From assembly GCF_001418135.1 (NCBI RefSeq), contig NZ_LIPQ01000093.1:1-34120 (forward strand): 34,120 nt of DNA. Direction: 5' to 3'. The notes under the pieces were generated by a model. The model ran no database searches and had not been told where the DNA came from. It saw nothing but the letters and a program-made list of their open reading frames with translations. Below, piece by piece: positions 1 through 7,419 of the stretch (the stretch's first letter is position 1; every line of letters begins with the position of its first letter). This DNA is from Streptomyces aureus. GTDB lineage: Bacteria > Actinomycetota > Actinomycetes > Streptomycetales > Streptomycetaceae. A program made the position numbers and the translations under genes.

Positions 1-28
1 TTCCTCCGGGCTTCCCTTCGTGTTTCCA

Positions 29-57
29 ACCCTACCAGATCGTTTTCCGTTCCGTTT
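29..57 (-). promoter_or_regulatory. Leader-proximal rRNA promoter
   Basis: On the minus strand TAGGGT (34-29), preceded by TGG, forms the -10 of the promoter nearest the rRNA gene. It has no good -35; the corresponding place is purine-rich (GGAAACGG-like repeats). This resembles the proximal rrn promoters of Streptomyces, which commonly have poor -35 boxes. Confidence 0.5.
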
Positions 58-159
58 CCGGTTCGGAGTTCGTATCCGGTGGCCTGTTGGCTGCCTTTCG
101 CCTTTCGGCGTGTTCACTACATTAGCTGATTCCTTCGGCGACTCATAATCGAGCAATCG

Positions 160-184
160 AATTCGAATTTCGGCATGCCGAAAT
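160..184. repeat. Overlapping perfect palindromes in rRNA promoter region
   Basis: ATTTCGGCATGCCGAAAT (167-184) is a perfect 18-bp palindrome, and AATTCGAATT (160-169) is an overlapping perfect 10-bp palindrome. Both lie between the upstream and proximal rRNA promoters. They could be a regulator site or a transcript hairpin; no function is assigned. Confidence 0.7.
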
Positions 185-270
185 ACGCCCCTGCTGGGGA
201 GTCATCTTGAGTAGTGGGTGGCAGCTGCGGGGTGCTCGAACAAGCAGGCCCGTAACCAGCTGCTCGGGCT

Positions 271-299
271 ACGTTAGGCGGTCGGACGTCTTGAGTCAA
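271..299 (-). promoter_or_regulatory. Upstream rRNA operon promoter (sigma-HrdB type)
   Basis: On the minus strand TTGACT (299-294) and TAACGT (276-271) are separated by exactly 17 bases, a near-consensus vegetative promoter facing the rRNA leader. The first three bases of the -10 hexamer are the TAA stop codon of the glycosylase gene, and the -35 lies in its last codons. Transcription would start near 264 and run left. Function is inferred from consensus and position. Confidence 0.65.
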
Positions 300-936
300 G
301 TGTGCGCCTCCGGGGCGAGTGGGGACGATACGGACTCACCGTCGGGTCCTCGTCGATCCAGAAGCGCCAGGGATGCGGGGCGCCGTCGCCGCCGACCCCC
401 GTGCGGGGGCCGTTGCGGATCTGGCCGGGGGCCGGCGGAGTGCCGGTGAGGAGGGAGAGGGGGGCGTCCGGGCCGGCGCAGGTGTCGGTGCCGTTCAGGG
501 AGAGGCCGATGTCGAGGGCCGTGGCCAGACGGGCCGGGCCCTTGGCCAGCTCGTGGTCGTGGCGGGCCGAGCGGCGGCGGGGGCGGGCCCGGTCGGCGCC
601 CTTCGTGATCTCCCCCGCGCGCAGCAGTACCCCGCTCGCCTGGCCCTCGGGGCCGCACACCAGGTTGAGGCAGTGCCACATGCCGTAGGTGAAGTAGACG
701 TACGCGTGTCCGGGCGGGCCGAACATGACGGCGTTGCGTGCCGTGCGGCCCCGGAAGGCGTGCGAGCCGGGGTCGATCGCACCCGCGTACGCCTCCACCT
801 CCGTCAGGCGCAGTTCCATCAGTCCTTCGGGTGAACGGCGGACGAGTGTGCGGCCGAGGAGATCGGGGGCGACCTCGAGGACCGGGCGGTCGAAGAAGGT
901 CCGTGGGAGCGGCGTACGGTCAGGGCTCTCGCTCAT
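274..936 (-). CDS. mpg: DNA-3-methyladenine (alkyladenine) glycosylase, AAG/MPG family
   Basis: Base-excision repair enzyme that flips out and cleaves alkylated purines such as 3-methyladenine and hypoxanthine. The 220-aa product has the AAG family core: TEVEAY at residues 45-50 with the catalytic Glu48, then [20 protein letters not shown] sequence (58-73) and [13 protein letters not shown] (79-91), the base-flipping pocket. Length fits bacterial members (about 190-220 aa); the last 20 or so residues are Arg/Pro-rich and look like an unconstrained tail. The ATG lacks a Shine-Dalgarno sequence, but TACGCT lies 8 bases upstream, so the mRNA may be leaderless or nearly so. The gene diverges from spo0M, and its stop codon is part of an rRNA promoter -10 box, so read-through could feed the rRNA operon. 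Confidence 0.93.
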   Translation of the reverse strand: MSESPDRTPLPRTFFDRPVLEVAPDLLGRTLVRRSPEGLMELRLTEVEAYAGAIDPGSHAFRGRTARNAVMFGPPGHAYVYFTYGMWHCLNLVCGPEGQASGVLLRAGEITKGADRARPRRRSARHDHELAKGPARLATALDIGLSLNGTDTCAGPDAPLSLLTGTPPAPGQIRNGPRTGVGGDGAPHPWRFWIDEDPTVSPYRPHSPRRRTLDSRRPTA

Positions 937-1024
937 GGCGTACGAGCGTAGTGGGGGTCCGGCGGGGAACCGACTACGGTCGTCGCGCGTATGTAGGGGT
1001 CAGGACTGAGAAGGAGTGAAGGTC

Positions 1025-1807
1025 ATGGGATTCAAGAAGCTGCTCGCGAGCCTGGGCGCCGGTGGGGCCACCGTGGAGACGGTGCTCACCGAGGAGAACG
1101 TGGTTCCGGGTGGTGTCGTCCAGGGTGAGGTCCGGATCCAGGGCGGCAGTGTCGACCAGCAGATCGAGGGTCTCTCCGTCGGCCTGCAGGCGCGGGTCGA
1201 GGTCGAGGGCGGTGACCAGGAGCAGAAGCAGGACATCGAGTTCGTCAAGGTCCGTCTGGGCGGTGCCTTCGAGGTGAAGGCCGGCGCGGTGCACGTGGTG
1301 CCGTTCGGTCTGGAGATCCCGTGGGAGACGCCGGTGACCTCGGTCTCGGGGCAGCGGCTGCGCGGGATGAACATCGGTGTGACCACCGAGCTGGAGATCG
1401 CCCGCGCGGTGGACTCCGGTGACCTGGACCCGGTCAACGTGCACCCGCTGCCGGCGCAGCAGGCGATCCTCGACGCTTTCCTCCAGCTCGGTTTCCGCTT
1501 CAAGAGCGCGGACATGGAGCGCGGGCACATCCGCGGGACGCGGCAGAAGCTGCCCTTCTACCAGGAGATCGAGTTCTTCGCGCCGCAGCAGTACCGGGGT
1601 CTGAACCAGGTCGAGGTCAGCTTCGTCGCGGACGACCGTGAGATGGACGTCGTCCTGGAGATGGACAAGAAGCCGGGTCTGTTCGGTGAGGGCAGCGACT
1701 CGTTCCGTGCGTTCAAGGTGGGTCTGGACGACTTCCACGCCACCGACTGGGCGGCTTACCTGAACCAGTGGCTCGCCGAGGTCGGCGGGCGTCGCAACTG
1801 GCTCTAG
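1025..1807 (+). CDS. spo0M: Sporulation-control protein Spo0M family
   Basis: Cytoplasmic arrestin-fold protein of the SpoOM family, linked to control of sporulation in Bacillus and widespread in actinobacteria with unclear role. The 260-aa product starts MGFKKLLASLGAGGA and follows the family pattern: ETVL near residue 18, PGGVVQGEV near 29, a beta-sandwich with the conserved HVVPFGLEIPWETP stretch in the middle, and a C-terminal half with EIEFFAPQQYRG and VSFVADDREMDVVLEMDKK. I choose ATG 1025 over the in-frame GTG 1016 because the ribosome site AAGGAG (1011-1016) lies 8 bases before ATG and overlaps the GTG. The PEBP-like gene begins 53 bases downstream with no terminator between, so they are probably co-transcribed. 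Confidence 0.92.
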   Translation: MGFKKLLASLGAGGATVETVLTEENVVPGGVVQGEVRIQGGSVDQQIEGLSVGLQARVEVEGGDQEQKQDIEFVKVRLGGAFEVKAGAVHVVPFGLEIPWETPVTSVSGQRLRGMNIGVTTELEIARAVDSGDLDPVNVHPLPAQQAILDAFLQLGFRFKSADMERGHIRGTRQKLPFYQEIEFFAPQQYRGLNQVEVSFVADDREMDVVLEMDKKPGLFGEGSDSFRAFKVGLDDFHATDWAAYLNQWLAEVGGRRNWL

Positions 1808-1860
1808 GCTCGGGCCCGTAAAGGCTGCTGAGGCAGTACGGGCGATACGGAGGTTTCGAC

Positions 1861-2397
1861 GTGTCCGAGGGCAAGAGGGCGCCGCTCCCGCATGACTTCC
1901 ATCCGCCGGTGGCGGCGTTCACCGTGGTGAGCGACGACATCGCGCCGGGCGGGGTCCTGAAGGACGCGCAGGTGTACGCGGCGGGGAACACCTCGCCGCA
2001 GCTGCGCTGGGAGGGGTTCCCGGCGGAGACGAAGAGCTTCGCCGTCACCTGCTTCGACCCGGACGCCCCGACGGGCAGCGGGTTCTGGCACTGGGTGCTG
2101 TTCGACATCCCGGTGTCGGTGACCGAGCTGCCCGCCGGTGCCGGGTCGGGGTCGTTCGAGGGGCTGCCGGCCGGGGCCGTGCACGTCCGGAACGACTACG
2201 GCTCGAAGGACTTCGGTGGTGCCGCTCCCCCGGCGGGCGAAGAGCACCGCTATGTGTTCACGGTGTACGCGGTGGACAGCGAGAAGCTCGGTCCGGACGG
2301 CGATGTGTCGCCCGCCGTGGTCGGGTTCAACCTGCGCTTCCACACGCTGGGGCGTGCCCAGTTGATCGGTGAGTACGCGGCTCCCGCGGCGGTCTGA
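1861..2397 (+). CDS. YbhB/YbcL family PEBP-like protein (Raf kinase inhibitor-like)
   Basis: Soluble protein of the phosphatidylethanolamine-binding protein fold; bacterial members bind small anionic ligands in an unknown process. The 178-aa product contains the family signature CFDPDAP (64-70) followed by FWHWVLFDIP (75-84), and later YGSKDFGGAAPP (113-124) with HRYVFTVYAVD (129-139), the second ligand-site segment. No signal peptide is visible, so it should be cytoplasmic. Start is GTG, preceded by GGAGG at good spacing. It lies 53 bases after spo0M, and a strong hairpin terminator ends the unit 17 bases past its stop codon. Specific substrate or partner cannot be told from sequence. Confidence 0.92.
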   Translation: MSEGKRAPLPHDFHPPVAAFTVVSDDIAPGGVLKDAQVYAAGNTSPQLRWEGFPAETKSFAVTCFDPDAPTGSGFWHWVLFDIPVSVTELPAGAGSGSFEGLPAGAVHVRNDYGSKDFGGAAPPAGEEHRYVFTVYAVDSEKLGPDGDVSPAVVGFNLRFHTLGRAQLIGEYAAPAAV

Positions 2398-2413
2398 TCA
2401 TTCGTTAGTTGTT

Positions 2414-2457
2414 TGCCCGCTTCTGGTCTTGGAGAGATCAGAAGCGGGCATCTTTTG
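2414..2457 (+). terminator. Intrinsic terminator after spo0M-PEBP unit
   Basis: TGCCCGCTTCTG (2414-2425) pairs perfectly with CAGAAGCGGGCA (2439-2450). The stem extends inward by GTCT/AGAT with one G-U pair to a 5-base loop. It is followed by TCTTTTGTTG, a U-rich tail unusual for this genome. Confidence 0.92.
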
Positions 2458-2564
2458 TTGCGCGGGAAATATTGCGTTGTCCGACCCCGGCCGGCCCGGC
2501 CATCGTTGATCCAGGCCCCACCGCCCCGCTCCGGGGCCGGGCCTGCACACGGGAGGTGGGCACA

Positions 2565-3071
2565 ATGCGGGACACGCTGGTACTCAACGCGAGCTTCGAG
2601 CCGCTGTCGACGGTCTCTCTCAACCGTGCGGTGGTGCTTGTCCTGACGGACAAGGCCGTCGTCGAGCACGCCCATCCCGATCTGCGGGTGCGAGGTGCGG
2701 CCGTCGATCTTCCGGTGCCGCGGGTGATCAGGCTCTGCCGCTACGTCCGGGTGCCGTTCCGAAGACAGGCACCGTGGTCGAGGAGGGGGGTGCTGGTGCG
2801 GGACCAGCACCGGTGCGCGTACTGCGGGCGGCGGGCGACGACCGTCGACCACGTGGTGCCGCGGGCCCAGGGCGGTGGGGACAGCTGGCTGAACACGGTT
2901 GCTTCGTGCGCCGAGGACAACCACCGCAAGGCGGCCAGGACGCCGGAGCAGGCGGGGATGCCGCTGCTGTTCCAGCCGTTCGAGCCGACGCCCGCGGACG
3001 CGATGCTGCTGGCGATGCGGGCGAGCGAGCGGTCCGAGCTCCCGGAGTGGCTGGCGAAGACTGCCGCGTGA
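2565..3071 (+). CDS. HNH endonuclease family protein
   Basis: Small HNH-type nuclease-fold protein common in actinobacteria; its cellular role is not established. The 168-aa product begins MRDTLVLNASFEPLSTV. Its C-terminal HNH module has CAYC (Cys84, Cys87), VDHVVPR with Asp95-His96, SWLN with Asn110 and SCAEDNHRK (114-122). The fourth position of the usual CxxC...CxxC zinc knuckle is Asp118, not Cys. Start ATG 2565 is chosen because GGGAGG precedes it at good spacing; an upstream in-frame extension would cross the preceding terminator. It stands alone between two terminators and converges with the TSUP permease gene. Confidence 0.88.
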   Translation: MRDTLVLNASFEPLSTVSLNRAVVLVLTDKAVVEHAHPDLRVRGAAVDLPVPRVIRLCRYVRVPFRRQAPWSRRGVLVRDQHRCAYCGRRATTVDHVVPRAQGGGDSWLNTVASCAEDNHRKAARTPEQAGMPLLFQPFEPTPADAMLLAMRASERSELPEWLAKTAA

Positions 3072-3082
3072 CCCTGTCTCGT

Positions 3083-3128
3083 ACGGAAGGGCCCGCCTCC
3101 CCCGGTGTGGGGAGGCGGGCCCTTCCGT
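3083..3128. terminator. Bidirectional hairpin terminator
   Basis: A 20-bp perfect stem (3083-3102 with 3109-3128) closes a 6-base loop between the convergent HNH and TSUP genes. It can serve both strands; there is no U-tract. Confidence 0.9.
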
Positions 3129-3145
3129 CGTTCCGGGCGACGGTT

Positions 3146-3919
3146 CTAACGGAGTGTCAGCTGGAGGATGGCGATGACGCCGACCGCGATGATCACTCCG
3201 CGCAGGACCGTGGGCGGCAGCTTGCGGCCGACCTTGGCGCCGATCTGGCCGCCGATGGTGGAGCCGACGGCGATGAGCAGGACGGCCGTCCAGTCGAACT
3301 CGGCGACGAAGAGGAAGAAGACGGCGGCGACGCCGTTGACGAGGGCGCCGAGGATGTTCTTGACGGCGTTGATCCGCTGCAGGGTGTCGTGGAGCAGCAG
3401 GCCCATCAGGGAGAGGTAGAGCACGCCCTGGGCGGCGCCGAAGTATCCGCCGTACATGCTGGCGAACAGGAGGCCGACGAGGAGGACGGGGCCGCCGTCG
3501 GGGTGGGCCTCGGTGCCGGTCTGTTCGCGGCGGCGCTTGACGGCGGCGGCGATACGGGGCTGGAGGACGACCAGGACGAGCGCGAGGCCGATGAGGACCG
3601 GGACGATCGCGTCGAAGGCGTCGGACGGCAGCGCGAGGAGCAGGATCGCGCCGATCAGGCCGCCGACGAGGGCGGCGGCGCCGAGACGGATGATGCGGCG
3701 CTTCTGGCCCTTGAGTTCGGCCCGGTAGCCGATGGCCCCGCTGATGGAGCCGGGGACGAGGCCGAGGGCGTTGGAGACGTTCGCGGTGATCGGAGGGAGT
3801 CCGGTCGCGAGAAGGACCGGGAACGTGATGAGCGTTCCCGATCCGACGATGGTGTTGATGGTGCCGGCGCCGATGCCGGCGGCGAAGACTGCCAGGGCTT
3901 CCCAGATGGACAACGCCAT
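3146..3919 (-). CDS. TSUP family permease (sulfite exporter TauE/SafE)
   Basis: Integral membrane permease of the TSUP family, which moves sulfite, sulfoacetate or related organosulfur anions. The 257-aa product has about eight hydrophobic helices. It starts WEALAVFAAGIGAGTINTIVGSG, with the family's first conserved motif, then FPVLLATGLPPITANVSN; a related repeat in the second half, GYFGAAQGVLYLSLMGLL, marks the internal duplication. Substrate cannot be predicted. The start is uncertain: AAGGAG abuts the ATG at 3919 with no spacer, whereas the TTG two codons later (3913) has a 6-base spacer and may be the real initiator. It lies 92 bases after the SPFH gene on the same strand. Confidence 0.9.
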   Translation of the reverse strand: MALSIWEALAVFAAGIGAGTINTIVGSGTLITFPVLLATGLPPITANVSNALGLVPGSISGAIGYRAELKGQKRRIIRLGAAALVGGLIGAILLLALPSDAFDAIVPVLIGLALVLVVLQPRIAAAVKRRREQTGTEAHPDGGPVLLVGLLFASMYGGYFGAAQGVLYLSLMGLLLHDTLQRINAVKNILGALVNGVAAVFFLFVAEFDWTAVLLIAVGSTIGGQIGAKVGRKLPPTVLRGVIIAVGVIAILQLTLR

Positions 3920-4011
3920 CTCCTTACACGGTCAGTGAGTCGCCTCCCCGCCCTGACGTCGTCGGGGTCGAGGGGCTCGCACCGATCATGCACGAGGATT
4001 ACGTGTACGTG

Positions 4012-4950
4012 TCAGTCAACCGACGGTTCGTCTCGCCTTTCGGGCGCGGGGATCTTGGTGTTGAAGCCGGGGACGCTGCCTTCCTTGTTGCCGAAGGCGC
4101 CCGAGAGGCCCTTGAGGGCGTCGCCGATCTCGCTGGGCACGATCCAGAGCTTGTTGGCGTCGCCCTCGGCGATCTTCGGCAGCATCTGGAGGTACTGGTA
4201 CGAGAGCAGCTTCTGGTCCGGGTCGCCCGCGTGGATGGCCTCGAAGACCGTACGGACGGCCTGGGCCTCGCCCTCGGCGCGCAGGGCCGCGGCCTTGGAC
4301 TCGCCCTCGGCGCGCAGGATCGCGGACTGCTTCTCGCCCTCCGCGGTGAGGATGGCGGACTGACGGGTGCCCTCGGCGGTGAGGATCGCGGCGCGCTTGT
4401 CGCGCTCGGCGCGCATCTGCTTCTCCATCGAGTCCTGGATGGAGGTCGGCGGCTCGATCGCCTTGAGCTCGACGCGGTTGACGCGGATGCCCCACTTGCC
4501 GGTCGCCTCGTCGAGGACACCGCGGAGGGCGGCGTTGATCTCCTCGCGGGAGGTCAAGGTCCGCTCCAGGTCCATGCCGCCGATGATGTTGCGCAGGGTG
4601 GTGACGGTGAGCTGCTCGATCGCCTGGATGTAGCTGGCGACCTCGTAGGTCGCGGCCCTCGCGTCGGTCACCTGGTAGTAGATGACCGTGTCGATGTTGA
4701 CGACGAGGTTGTCCTGGGTGATCACCGGCTGCGGCGGGAACGGGACGACCTGTTCGCGGAGGTCGATCCGGTTGCGGATCGAGTCGATGAACGGGACGAC
4801 GATGTTCAGCCCGGCGTTGAGGGTGCGGGTGTAGCGGCCGAAGCGCTCCACGATCGCCGCACTCGCCTGCGGAATGACCTGGATCGTCTTGATCAGGGCG
4901 ATGAAGACGAGCACCACCAGAATGATCAGGACGATGATGACTGCTGACAT
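4012..4950 (-). CDS. SPFH/band 7 (stomatin/prohibitin-like) membrane protein
   Basis: Membrane-scaffold protein of the SPFH superfamily, which assembles into cage-like oligomers and often associates with NfeD partners or proteases. The 312-aa product has one N-terminal membrane helix (about 3-21), an SPFH domain (about 22-185) with IVERFGRYTRTLNAGLN and IDTVIYYQVTDARAA, then a coiled-coil. Four 11-residue repeats of the AILTAEGxxQS type occupy 188-231, matching a hendecad coiled coil; the corresponding DNA is repetitive with a 33-base period. The tail after about 285 is Pro/Gly-rich and probably flexible. It is encoded 93 bases downstream of nfeD, the usual pairing. A closer assignment (QmcA-, HflC- or stomatin-type) is not safe. 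Confidence 0.93.
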   Translation of the reverse strand: MSAVIIVLIILVVLVFIALIKTIQVIPQASAAIVERFGRYTRTLNAGLNIVVPFIDSIRNRIDLREQVVPFPPQPVITQDNLVVNIDTVIYYQVTDARAATYEVASYIQAIEQLTVTTLRNIIGGMDLERTLTSREEINAALRGVLDEATGKWGIRVNRVELKAIEPPTSIQDSMEKQMRAERDKRAAILTAEGTRQSAILTAEGEKQSAILRAEGESKAAALRAEGEAQAVRTVFEAIHAGDPDQKLLSYQYLQMLPKIAEGDANKLWIVPSEIGDALKGLSGAFGNKEGSVPGFNTKIPAPERRDEPSVD

Positions 4951-5043
4951 CGTGTTCCCCGTGCCCTTCGCTGCCGGTTGACTGCCGGGTGGCCTTCGAT
5001 GATCGAGTTTCGCAGATGACGGAATGTCATGGGCGAGGTTCGG

Positions 5044-5475
5044 TCACATGACGACGGCGGTGGCCCCGTCGATGTCCACGACGTCGACCTGTACGCCCGG
5101 TTCGAAGGTCTGGTCGGAGTCGAGCGCCCGGGCGGACCAGATCTCGCCCCCGAGTTTGATGCGGCCCCCGCCGCCGGCGTCGACCCGCTCCAGGACCACC
5201 GCCTGACGCCCCTTCAGGGCATCGATGCCGGACGCGTGTTGGGGCCTGTCGTCGCGATGGCGGGCGGCGATCGGGCGTACCACCGCGATCAACGCGACCG
5301 AGACGACGGCGAAGACGAGAACCTGGGGAACGATGCCGAAGCCCAGGGCCGCGGTCACCGCCCCCGCCACCGCTCCGACGGAGAACATGCCGAATTCGGG
5401 CATCGCGGTCAGGACCAGCGGAATGCCGAGCCCCACCGCGCCGATCAGCCACCAGACCCATGCGTCGATGTCCAC
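5044..5475 (-). CDS. NfeD family membrane protein
   Basis: Short NfeD-type protein, normally a partner of SPFH proteins in membrane-domain organisation. The 143-aa product has two or three hydrophobic segments in the first 70 residues (WVWWLIGAVGLGIPLVL; an Ala/Val-rich stretch to about 66). A C-terminal OB-fold-like beta domain follows (about 85-143) with LKGRQAVVLERV, GGRIKLGGEIWSA and QVDVVDIDGATAVVM. It lacks the N-terminal ClpP-class protease domain of long NfeD proteins. The start is GTG without a ribosome site; TACCAT lies 6 bases before it, which fits a leaderless mRNA. It is upstream of the SPFH gene on the same strand and likely in one operon. Confidence 0.9.
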   Translation of the reverse strand: MDIDAWVWWLIGAVGLGIPLVLTAMPEFGMFSVGAVAGAVTAALGFGIVPQVLVFAVVSVALIAVVRPIAARHRDDRPQHASGIDALKGRQAVVLERVDAGGGGRIKLGGEIWSARALDSDQTFEPGVQVDVVDIDGATAVVM

Positions 5476-5549
5476 ATGGTCATGGTAGGGCGGTGGGGTC
5501 CTTCGGGACAGGGCGCGGGCGGCTGTGCGGGACGCCGGCGCTTCGTCCG

Positions 5550-6347
5550 CTACTTCAGGGGCAGGCCGTGGGCGGTCCAGCGGTCGCCGACGCGCTCGAC
5601 CACGAGCGGCAGGCCGAAGCAGTGCGAGAGGTTGCGGGAGGTCAGTTCCATCTCCACGGGGCCGGCCGCGAGCACCTTGCCCTGACGGATCATCAGGACG
5701 TGGGTGAAGCCGGGCGCGATCTCCTCGACGTGGTGGGTGACCATGATCATGGAGGGGGCGTACGGGTCGCGGGCGAGGCGGCCGAGACGGCGGACGAGGT
5801 CCTCTCGGCCGCCGAGGTCGAGGCCGGCGGCGGGCTCGTCGAGGAGGAGGAGCTCGGGGTCGGTCATCATCGCGCGGGCGATCAGGGTGCGCTTGCGCTC
5901 GCCCTCGGAGAGGGTGCCGAACTTCCGGTCCAGGTACTCGTTCATGCCGAGGCGGTCGAGGAAGGCCTTGGCGCGCTGCTCGTCGACCGGGTCGTAGTCC
6001 TCGTGCCAGGTGGCGGTCATGCCGTACGCGGCGGTGAGGACGGTCTGCAGGACGGTCTGGCGCTTGGGGAGCTTCTCCGCCATGGCGATGCCGGCCATGC
6101 CGATGCGGGGGCGGAGCTCGAACACGTCGGTGCCGACGCCGCCGAGCTGCTCGCCCAGGACGTGGGCGGTGCCCTTGGTGGGGAAGAGGTAGCTGGAGGC
6201 GATGTTCAGAAGGGTGGTCTTGCCGGCGCCGTTGGGTCCGAGGATCACCCAGCGCTCGCCCTCCTTGACCGACCAGGAGACCTCGTCCACCAGAGCCCGT
6301 CCGTCGCGGACCACGGATACGTCCACCAGCTCCAGTACATCGCTCAT
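5550..6347 (-). CDS. ABC transporter ATP-binding protein (ModF-like, no permease nearby)
   Basis: Cytosolic ATPase subunit. The 265-aa product has Walker A GPNGAGKTT (37-45), signature LSEGE (146-150), Walker B LLLLDEP (166-172), and an H-loop His205 in VTHH. The signature is degenerate relative to LSGGQ; LSEGE with a following RKR is seen in ModF/YlmA-type ATPases. No permease or binding protein gene is adjacent, so the partner is encoded elsewhere or the protein has a non-transport role. It diverges from the unknown gene at 6505 across 157 bases, and NfeD begins 74 bases downstream. Start ATG matches MSDVLELVDVS. Substrate is unknown. Confidence 0.88.
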   Translation of the reverse strand: MSDVLELVDVSVVRDGRALVDEVSWSVKEGERWVILGPNGAGKTTLLNIASSYLFPTKGTAHVLGEQLGGVGTDVFELRPRIGMAGIAMAEKLPKRQTVLQTVLTAAYGMTATWHEDYDPVDEQRAKAFLDRLGMNEYLDRKFGTLSEGERKRTLIARAMMTDPELLLLDEPAAGLDLGGREDLVRRLGRLARDPYAPSMIMVTHHVEEIAPGFTHVLMIRQGKVLAAGPVEMELTSRNLSHCFGLPLVVERVGDRWTAHGLPLK

Positions 6348-6504
6348 GAGCGCGTTGTCTCCCCTTGCGGTCGAGTCGTGTCGTCGCCTTGCACCGGTGG
6401 GCGCGGCGTCCAGGGGAAAACCTACGTTATCGACGGAGCGGGCCGGTCCCTAGGGCTTCCTTTGCGTCCCCCGGTGCGCCCGGGACTCCCCCTAGTCTTG
6501 GGGG

Positions 6505-7296
6505 ATGCTTTCGGAACCACGCTCAGGACGCCTGGCCGCTTGGGGCAACGCCCTGCTGGCCGGGGCGGTGTCGCCGGACGAGGCGGCGCTGGCCATTGTC
6601 GGGGAGGACGCGGTGCACCGCGTGGAGGGGCTGCCGGGTGAGGCCCGGCCGGTGGGGCTGACGCTGGCGCTCGGCCGGCTGCGGCGGCTCGGGGTGACCG
6701 GGTGGCGGGTGGCGCTGCCGGCGCCGGGGCATCCGCTGGGGCTGAGCGGGCCGCCGGACTTCAACGCGCGTGCGTTGGAGGCGGAGGAGGCGGCGGTGGG
6801 CTACGGCGCACCGTACGGCCTCGTGCCGGAGGTCTCGGAGGCGGGGCCGGTGGGCGACGTCCACGTGGAGGTGGTCTGGCGCTGTCTCGCGGTGCGGGAG
6901 GCGCCGCCGGCGGACGTGCCGTCGCTCGGCGAGGCGGAGCGGGAACTGGCGGAGGCCCTGCGGGACGCGACCGCGGTGCTGACCCGGCTGGACGTGGCGG
7001 CCTCGGGCCCGGCGGCGGACGCGGCGCGCGAGGCGTACCGGGCGCGGGCGGAGGTGGGCCGGGAGGTCCTCGCCCCGGGCTACCCGCCGCGGGCGGTGCG
7101 GGTCCTGGAGCTGGCGCAGCGGGTGGGCCTGCTGGTGGACCTGGCGTACGACCATGGGCACGGGGGCGCGGTGAGCGCTTCGGAAATGGCGGCGCGGGGG
7201 GACGCGCTGCGGCCGGTGGAGCGGGTGGCGAGGCGGGCGCAGGTCGCCGCCTACAACGCCTACGTGGAGGAACGGGAACGGGACCGGGGCTTCTGA
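6505..7296 (+). CDS. Conserved hypothetical protein (263 aa)
   Basis: I do not recognise a characterised family. The product is rich in Ala, Arg, Glu and Val and soluble, with no signal peptide or membrane segment. The first third (to about residue 90) looks alpha/beta; residues 145-200 form charged helices (GEAERELAEALRDAT). Near residue 215 is a DLAYDHGHGGAVSASEM stretch, whose clustered Asp/His could be a binding site. The codon use is typical of its neighbours, so the gene is real. ATG 6505 lacks a ribosome site, but TAGTCT lies exactly 6 bases before it, consistent with a leaderless transcript. The gene converges with the chaplin gene, sharing a terminator. Confidence 0.8.
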   Translation: MLSEPRSGRLAAWGNALLAGAVSPDEAALAIVGEDAVHRVEGLPGEARPVGLTLALGRLRRLGVTGWRVALPAPGHPLGLSGPPDFNARALEAEEAAVGYGAPYGLVPEVSEAGPVGDVHVEVVWRCLAVREAPPADVPSLGEAERELAEALRDATAVLTRLDVAASGPAADAAREAYRARAEVGREVLAPGYPPRAVRVLELAQRVGLLVDLAYDHGHGGAVSASEMAARGDALRPVERVARRAQVAAYNAYVEERERDRGF

Positions 7297-7370
7297 TCCC
7301 GGGTCGGCCACCCCGGCCGGCGGACGGAGGCCGCCGCAGCGGACCGCGTCGTAAGAGGGGGAACGCGGAA

Positions 7371-7403
7371 CCGGCCCCCGGGGGGGATCGTCCCGGGGGC
7401 CGG
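7371..7403. terminator. Bidirectional hairpin terminator
   Basis: CCGGCCCCCGGG (7371-7382) pairs perfectly with CCCGGGGGCCGG (7392-7403) around a 9-base loop. It lies between the convergent unknown gene and the chaplin gene. Confidence 0.8.
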
Positions 7404-7419
7404 TCGGTTCGTGCGGCCG

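Larger units (their letters stand above)
1..300 (-). promoter_or_regulatory. rRNA operon promoter and leader region (leftward)
   Basis: Read on the minus strand, the last bases before the window edge (plus 1-31) give GGTTGGAAACACGAAGGG followed by AAGCCCGGAGGAA. This is the conserved leader that precedes 16S rRNA in Streptomyces rRNA operons, so the 16S gene should begin shortly beyond the left edge. The stretch also holds AT-richer spots and several promoter-like elements, as expected for the multiple tandem promoters of rrn operons. No protein-coding gene is supported between 1 and 273. The rRNA itself is not in the window; the call rests on recognising the leader motif and on promoter content. 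Confidence 0.8.

Noticed and set aside
207..449. An 80-codon plus-strand frame overlapping the rRNA promoter region
   Set aside because: It lies over the rRNA promoters and the antisense of the glycosylase gene, with no recognisable protein.
2409..2564. A longer HNH protein starting at 2409
   Set aside because: The extension would run through the terminator hairpin and lacks a ribosome site, whereas ATG 2565 has GGGAGG and the family's N-terminus.
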